From positions 62,001-126,000 of the forward strand of contig CAYNFP010000005.1 of NCBI GenBank assembly GCA_964396655.1: a stretch of DNA of 64,000 nt, in the 5' to 3' direction. A program made the position numbers and the translations under genes. Below are positions 59,564 through 64,000 of the stretch, piece after piece. The first letter of the stretch is position 1; each line of letters starts with the position of its first letter. Under the pieces are notes generated by a model, which worked only from the letters and a program-made list of their open reading frames with translations, made no database searches and was not told the DNA's origin. Source of the stretch: CAYNFP01 sp964396655 (GTDB lineage Bacteria > Bacillota_I > Bacilli_A > RF39 > UBA660).

Positions 59564-59937
59564 ATCCTAGATGCTAATATTATATAATATATTTGATATT
59601 ACAGTACCAAATCAAAAATAATATAAAGCTAGAACTAATTAAATATTATTGTACAAAAAATCTAATAATATTTATAAACTCATTATCTAATAGGATACTT
59701 ATTTGAAATATAAGTGAGACAGATAACTCATAATAATGAGATAATGTAAACTAAATTTGGTAATATTTAGTGTTGAAAGTTTAAGAAAATACCATATTTT
59801 AATTAATTTTGGGAATATATTAAAACTATATACTACATTATATTAGTTTAAAACTCAGTATTTTGTAATTTGATTACCAAAATTACTATTATTACTTGGA
59901 AAAAAAGAATCAAAGATTAAATTTTGATTCTTTTTTT
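59564..59937 (+). ncRNA. Possible non-coding transcript, weakly supported
   Basis: The 540-bp gap 59404-59943 holds no credible reading frame. From the promoter-like element at 59529 to the strong terminator at 59901-59937 a transcript of about 370 bases is possible. Some pairing exists: CATTATCT (near 59691) with AGATAATG (near 59740), and AATTTGGTAAT (near 59754) with ATTACCAAAATT (near 59873). It does not look like RNase P RNA, tmRNA or 6S RNA. It may equally be decayed or spacer DNA. Confidence 0.22.
59901..59937. terminator. Strong bidirectional terminator
   Basis: AAGAATCAAA and TTTGATTCTT arms have an eight-base loop, A6 before and T7 after. It ends the ABC-2 exporter transcript on the minus strand and any transcript entering from the left on the plus strand. 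Confidence 0.85.
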
Positions 59938-59943
59938 GTCTTT

Positions 59944-60672
59944 TTATTTATTATCACTTGTCATTTTCTTTTTAAATATAATTGATGATATTATAAACAT
60001 TAAAATTGTATAAATAATTATTATAGATATTGATTCTAGAAAATTGCCACTAGTATTATTAAGTATCATCCTAGACAAATTAACTGTATGACTAAATGGT
60101 AATACTCTACAAACAATCTTATATATTTTTCCTACCATATCTATAGAAAACCAAATTCCACTAGTGAAAGCAACTAGTTGAATAACTATGGACGCTAATC
60201 CTGGAGCAGATTTATCAGAAGTTACATTTCCAATAAGAATTCCCATACCAACAAATAAAATAGATATAGGAATTAATATTAGTATAGTTAATAATGTATT
60301 TATACCAAAATTTAGTCCGAAAAATGTAGCCGCTACAAAAAATATTAAACTTTGAAAAATAGCCATCGGAATAATAGATATAGTATATCCTATAATATAA
60401 TCTCTTGCTTTCATAGGAGATGCATATAGCCTAGTTAATAATAGACTGCATCTATCTTTAGCAACTAATTGAGCTGTAAACAAGGATATAAAAGAGTAAC
60501 TAAATATTATAATACTTGGAGTAAAATTTTCTATTGAAAAAGCTTCATTGGGTATCTTAAATTGTTGAAATATTATTAATAGAAATAAAGGTAACACTAT
60601 ACAAAAAACTATACTTTCTGGTTCCCTAATTAATTCTTTAAAATTTCTTTTAGCAAAATTTATGATTCTCAT
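59944..60672 (-). CDS. ABC-2 type exporter permease
   Basis: The 242-residue membrane protein has six hydrophobic segments in the ABC-2 layout: a basic N-terminus (NFAKRNFKELIREPESIVF), a large loop after segment one, and the conserved region near FTSGIWFSIDMVGKIYKIVCRVLPFSHTVNL before the last helix. Such permeases export drugs, peptides or lipids. It overlaps the ATPase gene by 4 bases. The substrate is unknown. Confidence 0.87.
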   Translation of the reverse strand: MRIINFAKRNFKELIREPESIVFCIVLPLFLLIIFQQFKIPNEAFSIENFTPSIIIFSYSFISLFTAQLVAKDRCSLLLTRLYASPMKARDYIIGYTISIIPMAIFQSLIFFVAATFFGLNFGINTLLTILILIPISILFVGMGILIGNVTSDKSAPGLASIVIQLVAFTSGIWFSIDMVGKIYKIVCRVLPFSHTVNLSRMILNNTSGNFLESISIIIIYTILMFIISSIIFKKKMTSDNK

Positions 60673-61388
60673 AGTTCACCTCCAGCAATCTTTATAAATG
60701 CATCCTCTATATTTTTTGCTTTATATTTTTTTATTAATTCTTCGCTTGTACCAATTTCTAATAAATTACCATTGGCCATTATTCCAATTCTGTCTGATAA
60801 AGCTTCTGCTTCTTCCATATAATGAGTTGTTAAAATTATTGTTGTTTTAACTTTCAAATTTTTAATAATTTTCCAAAGTTCCCTTCTTGCTATTACATCT
60901 AAACCTAAAGTTGGTTCATCTAAAAATAAGACTTTAGGATCGTTAATCAAACTCATTGCAATTGATAATCTTCTTTGCCAACCACCACTTAAAGTTTTGG
61001 CTCTTTGTTTTATAACTTTATTAAGATTAAAATCAATTATTAATTTATTTATTTTTTCATTTGAATTTTTTATATTATAAACCCCTGCTACAAACTCCAA
61101 ATTTTCTTTTACTGTTAAATTAGGTGCTATTGCAGTTTCTTGAGGAGATATATTAATTATTTCTTTTACTTTATTTGGTTCTTTTAAAATACTATTATTT
61201 AATATAAAAGATTCACCTTCTGTTGGTTTTGTTATACAACATAACATTTTAATTGTAGTTGTTTTACCAGCCCCATTAACTCCCAACAAAGAAAATAATT
61301 CTCCTTCTTTTATTTCCAAACTTAAACTATTTACTGCTTCAATATCTTTATACTTTTTTGATAGATTTTCAATTGTTATAGCATTCAT
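60669..61388 (-). CDS. ABC exporter ATPase
   Basis: In this 239-residue protein Walker A is LGVNGAGKTTT (about 36-45), the Q-loop SPQETAIAPNLTV, the signature LSGGWQRRLSIA, Walker B VLFLDEPTLGLD and the switch THYMEEAEALSDR. The pattern is the DrrA/CcmA-like group of ABC-2 exporters. SD GGAGG precedes ATG 61388. It works with the overlapping permease gene. Confidence 0.92.
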   Translation of the reverse strand: MNAITIENLSKKYKDIEAVNSLSLEIKEGELFSLLGVNGAGKTTTIKMLCCITKPTEGESFILNNSILKEPNKVKEIINISPQETAIAPNLTVKENLEFVAGVYNIKNSNEKINKLIIDFNLNKVIKQRAKTLSGGWQRRLSIAMSLINDPKVLFLDEPTLGLDVIARRELWKIIKNLKVKTTIILTTHYMEEAEALSDRIGIMANGNLLEIGTSEELIKKYKAKNIEDAFIKIAGGEL

Positions 61389-61402
61389 ATATCCTCCATA
61401 AT

Positions 61403-61437
61403 AAAAATATATTATATTTTTATTATAATATATTTTT
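61403..61437 (-). terminator. Terminator of the GroEL-like gene
   Basis: A 14-bp A/T-only stem (61403-61416 with 61424-61437) around a seven-base loop with T5 lies directly after the stop of the chaperonin gene and before the ABC ATPase ribosome binding site. Confidence 0.65.
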
Positions 61438-61439
61438 TT

Positions 61440-63011
61440 CTAAATAACATCAGTAAAGTTTTCTTTTATTTTTTTGTTATTTGTTACTATTATTAAATTT
61501 GTAGTTAAAAGAATTGTTGCAACACTAGAAGCTGTCTTCAAACTCTCAATCAACACTTTTGTTGGATCAATAATTCCAGAAACATTCATATCAACAAATT
61601 TATTATTTGATGCATCAAAACCAATATTCTTATTTTTAGTTTTTAATTCTTTAAATATTGAAAGAGGCTCAATATCTGAATTTATAAGTATTTGAGTCAT
61701 TGGCATTTTTAAAGTATTTTTTATGATTTTATTTCCAATTGTACTTTTGTCCATTTCTTCAGAAATATTATAAAAAGTTAATCCGCCACCTAAAGAGTAT
61801 CCATATTTTAAAGCTATAATAGATGCCTCCACTGCATCTTCAATTCTCATTTTATTAAGAATCATTTCGCTATTAGTTTTTGCTCCAACTTTTATAATCG
61901 CAATACCTTTAGATAAATTTGCTAGCCTTGTTTCAAGAATCTCTTTATCAAATTCATTTTCTTCAATACTTACTAAATCTTTTATATAATTAATTCTATC
62001 ATTTATTTTATTATTTTTATTACTTCCATATATTATAGTACTATCTTTTTTTATTTTTACATATAAAGAACTTCCTAAATCTTCAAGTGAAACATCTTCT
62101 AAATTTAATCCATATTTAGATGATATAAATTTTGAATCAGTATAAATACATATGTCTTCTAATATATCACTTTTTTTCTCTGAATAATTTGGAGCGTTTA
62201 TGCAAACAACATTTAAAATGTTATTTGTTTTTTTTATATTTATTTCTTCTATAACTTCTTCGTTAAAAGATTCCGCAATTAAAACTAAATTTCTATTATT
62301 TGAAATTGCAATTTCTAGTATATTTGATATTTCATCAAAAGAATCTATTTTATAATCAGAAACAAATATTAGGGGTTCACTAATAATTTCTTCTTTTTTT
62401 CTATCTTTTATCATAAATGATGATTCCACACCTGCATCTAAGTACATACCATTAATTATCTCTAAATTATTTAATTCTTTTTTTGATTCTTCAACTATAA
62501 CTTTTCCATTTTCCCCAACAGCTTTAAAAGCTTCCATAATTAAATTACCAATTTCTTTATTGCCTGAAGAAATGGTTGCTACTTTTTCTAGTGATTCTAT
62601 TGAAACATTTTGAGAATTAACAATTAATTTTTGGCTCACTAAGTCAACTGATTTATCAATTTCTTTTTTTAAATCAAATGGGTTTATTCCTTTTTCTAAA
62701 TATTCCAAACCCTCTAAATAAATAGATTTTAATAATACTAGAGCTGTAGTTGTACCATCTCCAACTAATTCACAAGTTTTTATTGAAGCTTCTTTTATTA
62801 TTTTAGCTATAACTTCTTCAGTATTATTAAATTCCATATTTTTTGCAATAGTAACTCCATCATTTGTTATAAAAGGATCAGCGTAATCTGTGTCCACGAT
62901 AGCATTTCTTCCTTTAGGCCCTAACGTCAAAGCTACACTATCACATAATTCAATTACTACTTTTTTTATTAATTGAATAGCTTCTTTACCTTTAATTATT
63001 TCTTTATTCAT
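61440..63011 (-). CDS. groL: Divergent GroEL-type chaperonin
   Basis: This ATP-driven protein-folding chamber subunit has 523 residues (usual about 540). Recognisable motifs are SVALTLGPKGRNAIV, PFITNDGVTIAKN, VGDGTTTALVLLKS (ATP site), GNGKVIVEESK-like ENGKVIVEESKKELN, MYLDAGVESS, and the late RIEDAVEASIIALKYGYSLGGGL, including the Asp used for ATP hydrolysis. The apical domain is strongly divergent and the Gly-Gly-Met tail is missing; the chain ends KKIKENFTDVI. No groES lies next to it. It could be the only GroEL or a specialised second copy. It overlaps the upstream gene by 8 bases or fewer. Confidence 0.9.
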   Translation of the reverse strand: MNKEIIKGKEAIQLIKKVVIELCDSVALTLGPKGRNAIVDTDYADPFITNDGVTIAKNMEFNNTEEVIAKIIKEASIKTCELVGDGTTTALVLLKSIYLEGLEYLEKGINPFDLKKEIDKSVDLVSQKLIVNSQNVSIESLEKVATISSGNKEIGNLIMEAFKAVGENGKVIVEESKKELNNLEIINGMYLDAGVESSFMIKDRKKEEIISEPLIFVSDYKIDSFDEISNILEIAISNNRNLVLIAESFNEEVIEEINIKKTNNILNVVCINAPNYSEKKSDILEDICIYTDSKFISSKYGLNLEDVSLEDLGSSLYVKIKKDSTIIYGSNKNNKINDRINYIKDLVSIEENEFDKEILETRLANLSKGIAIIKVGAKTNSEMILNKMRIEDAVEASIIALKYGYSLGGGLTFYNISEEMDKSTIGNKIIKNTLKMPMTQILINSDIEPLSIFKELKTKNKNIGFDASNNKFVDMNVSGIIDPTKVLIESLKTASSVATILLTTNLIIVTNNKKIKENFTDVI

Positions 63012-63765
63012 TTTTTACCTCACTCATATATTTCCAATACCTTTTAGGCATAAAATTTACCTGACATCTTAAATTTTTTCTTTCATTGATATTTACGCTA
63101 CTTATAAATCTTTTCCATAAATCTTGATAGTTATTTTCATCTAAATCATTAACTACATTATTTAAATCAAAATTTGATGTATCCAATATTTTTAATTCAC
63201 TTCCATTATAGAAAGCTCCTTTTTTTCTTTTAATATCTATAATTGCCCATTTTTCATTTTTTAATCTTTTCTTAAAATGAGGGACAATAAGCTCTAATAT
63301 ATCATTATCTGGTTCAAATTCCGAATATAATATATTCCCTTTTATTGTTTTGAATCTTAAAAATCCTTTTAATCTGTGAACTTCTTTTTTTACTGAATTA
63401 CAATATTTTTGAACTCTAATAACACAATTTAAATTTCTAAGAGTATCTATTTTTGATCCAAATTTAAAACCATTTATTAAATAATATAAAATAGTTATTT
63501 CTTTATCATCTTTATTTGATAAGAATGTATTATAGGCATTATATAGTGATAAATTAGATATCTTTTTTAAAATATATTTTAAAATTTTATCAGATTTATT
63601 ACAATCGCTTTCAATATGTTCATAAATTTCAAATAAATTTGTTTTCCAATTATCACCTTTTATAATATTTAATGGTATTTGTTTTTCTTCTAATGTTTTA
63701 TAAACTATTGTTAATAAACCTTCAAAAGTGCCATCATAAATATATATTTTATTTGTTTTCTTCAT
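63004..63765 (-). CDS. TIGR03915-like putative DNA repair protein
   Basis: The start is ATG 63765 (GAGGG eight bases upstream), giving 254 residues. Family-like features are YIYDGTFEGLLTIVYKTLEEK at the start, RLKGFLRFKTI, YSEFEPDNDILELIVPHFKKR, WAIIDIKRKKGAFYNG and the end NYQDLWKRFISSVNINERKN... with MPKRYWKYMSE. These fit the TIGR03915 group (DUF4130-type), which occurs next to a radical SAM protein (TIGR03916) and is proposed to act in DNA modification or repair. That partner is the gene immediately upstream here. Confidence 0.82.
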   Translation of the reverse strand: MKKTNKIYIYDGTFEGLLTIVYKTLEEKQIPLNIIKGDNWKTNLFEIYEHIESDCNKSDKILKYILKKISNLSLYNAYNTFLSNKDDKEITILYYLINGFKFGSKIDTLRNLNCVIRVQKYCNSVKKEVHRLKGFLRFKTIKGNILYSEFEPDNDILELIVPHFKKRLKNEKWAIIDIKRKKGAFYNGSELKILDTSNFDLNNVVNDLDENNYQDLWKRFISSVNINERKNLRCQVNFMPKRYWKYMSEVKNE

Positions 63766-63766
63766 A

Positions 63767-64000
63767 TTAATTACCCTCAAATAAACTTAATTGCTTTAAA
63801 CAATTCTTGTTTTCTATTAACTCTTTTTCAATAAACGATTTATTAAATAAATTACTTTTATCATAATAAACTCCATTACACAAAACAAAATACTTTGCTC
63901 TTTTTAAAACAACTCCTAATTTTTTTAATGTATCAAAATTTATTGTTATACTTTTTCTTGTACTTATAATTTTTTTAGCACTCAAAACTCCAACACCGGG
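63767..64000 (-). CDS. TIGR03916-like radical SAM DNA repair/modification protein, C-terminal end
   Basis: The frame is open at the right edge; about 77 residues are visible. It begins with a helix-hairpin-helix segment PGVGVLSAKKIISTRK, then FDTLKKLGVVLKRAKYFVLCNG, and ends LKQLSLFEGN. This is how putative DNA modification/repair radical SAM proteins (TIGR03916) end; their radical SAM domain would lie outside the window. The stop is one base before the ATG of the TIGR03915-like partner. Confidence 0.75.
   Translation of the reverse strand, partial: PGVGVLSAKKIISTRKSITINFDTLKKLGVVLKRAKYFVLCNGVYYDKSNLFNKSFIEKELIENKNCLKQLSLFEGN

Noticed and set aside
1..64000. Alternative genetic code (TGA as Trp) because of the very AT-rich, Mollicutes-like sequence
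   Set aside because: TGA ends several conserved proteins at the right place, including the ATGA overlaps at 16124-16127 and 17221-17224, and Trp is encoded by TGG throughout.
1..64000. CRISPR array or tandem direct repeats
   Set aside because: No regularly spaced repeats of 20-40 bases were seen. Similar stretches between the TasA-like genes are paralogous coding sequence.
1..64000. tRNA or rRNA genes
   Set aside because: I saw no cloverleaf with a GGTTCGAATCC-like arm or rRNA-like GC-rich segment in the intergenic gaps.

Overview
The window is AT-rich chromosomal DNA from a low-GC Gram-positive lineage (Firmicutes/Bacilli). It most resembles an uncultured, host-associated, anaerobic or fermentative relative of the Erysipelotrichales/RF39 type; this placement is inference from gene content, not from a marker gene. 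The code is standard: TGA is a working stop, as in the ATGA stop/start overlaps of the agmatine operon, so this is not a Mycoplasma-type code. Features that point to Firmicutes are a class B sortase with an NPKTG-type substrate, SipW-type signal peptidase with TasA-like substrates, an agmatine deiminase operon, a glycolipid synthase of the UgtP type, class III (anaerobic) ribonucleotide reductase and intrinsic U-tract terminators.

Layout. 1-7758 (minus): a type IV secretion-like locus with a split VirB4 ATPase, PrgI, a VirB6-like multispanning protein, two VirB2-like pilins (one with a Cys-rich ectodomain) and a TadZ/MinD-like protein. No relaxase or coupling protein is visible in the window. 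7826-12147: sortase B with an unusual cytoplasmic half, an LRR-transglutaminase protein and a VWA surface protein ending in NPKTG. 12174-13617: a thioredoxin-fold protein without CXXC and QueG. 13750-18114 (plus): the complete agmatine deiminase operon (putrescine carbamoyltransferase, antiporter, agmatine deiminase, carbamate kinase), which makes ATP and exports putrescine. 18143-20652 (minus): an SsuABC/ThiXYZ-like ABC importer.

20742-25841 (minus): a four-gene group around a membrane-anchored McrB-type AAA+ ATPase, a DUF2357-like partner, an unrecognised protein with an EAL-like C-terminus, and a membrane protein with acidic Asp/Asn repeats. This is my best candidate for an undescribed system. 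25933-32160 (minus): a SipW/TasA-like extracellular matrix locus with a large glycine-rich/discoidin-like protein. 32369-42069: YfhO-like membrane protein, acyl-CoA ligase, lipid kinase, glycolipid glycosyltransferase, Sel1-repeat protein and unknowns, with what looks like a decayed spoIIID at 38853-39041. 42231-43475: a dicarboxylate/amino-acid symporter. An IS3-family element (43477-44829) sits exactly in the loop of the terminator the symporter shared with convergent purB.

44847-57276 (minus): purB-purA, three paralogous coiled-coil proteins, trxB, NrdD with a fused glutaredoxin, nrdG, an NrdD-like protein lacking the glycyl-radical domain, and pyrG behind a leader attenuator. This half is nucleotide metabolism: AMP and CTP synthesis plus anaerobic dNTP supply with its own reducing system. 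57372-64000 (minus): a small membrane protein, a pseudouridine synthase and rRNA methyltransferase pair, a gene-poor 540-bp stretch, an ABC-2 exporter, a divergent GroEL, and a TIGR03915/TIGR03916-like DNA-repair pair running off the right edge.

Family assignments come from reading motifs by eye; no database search was possible.
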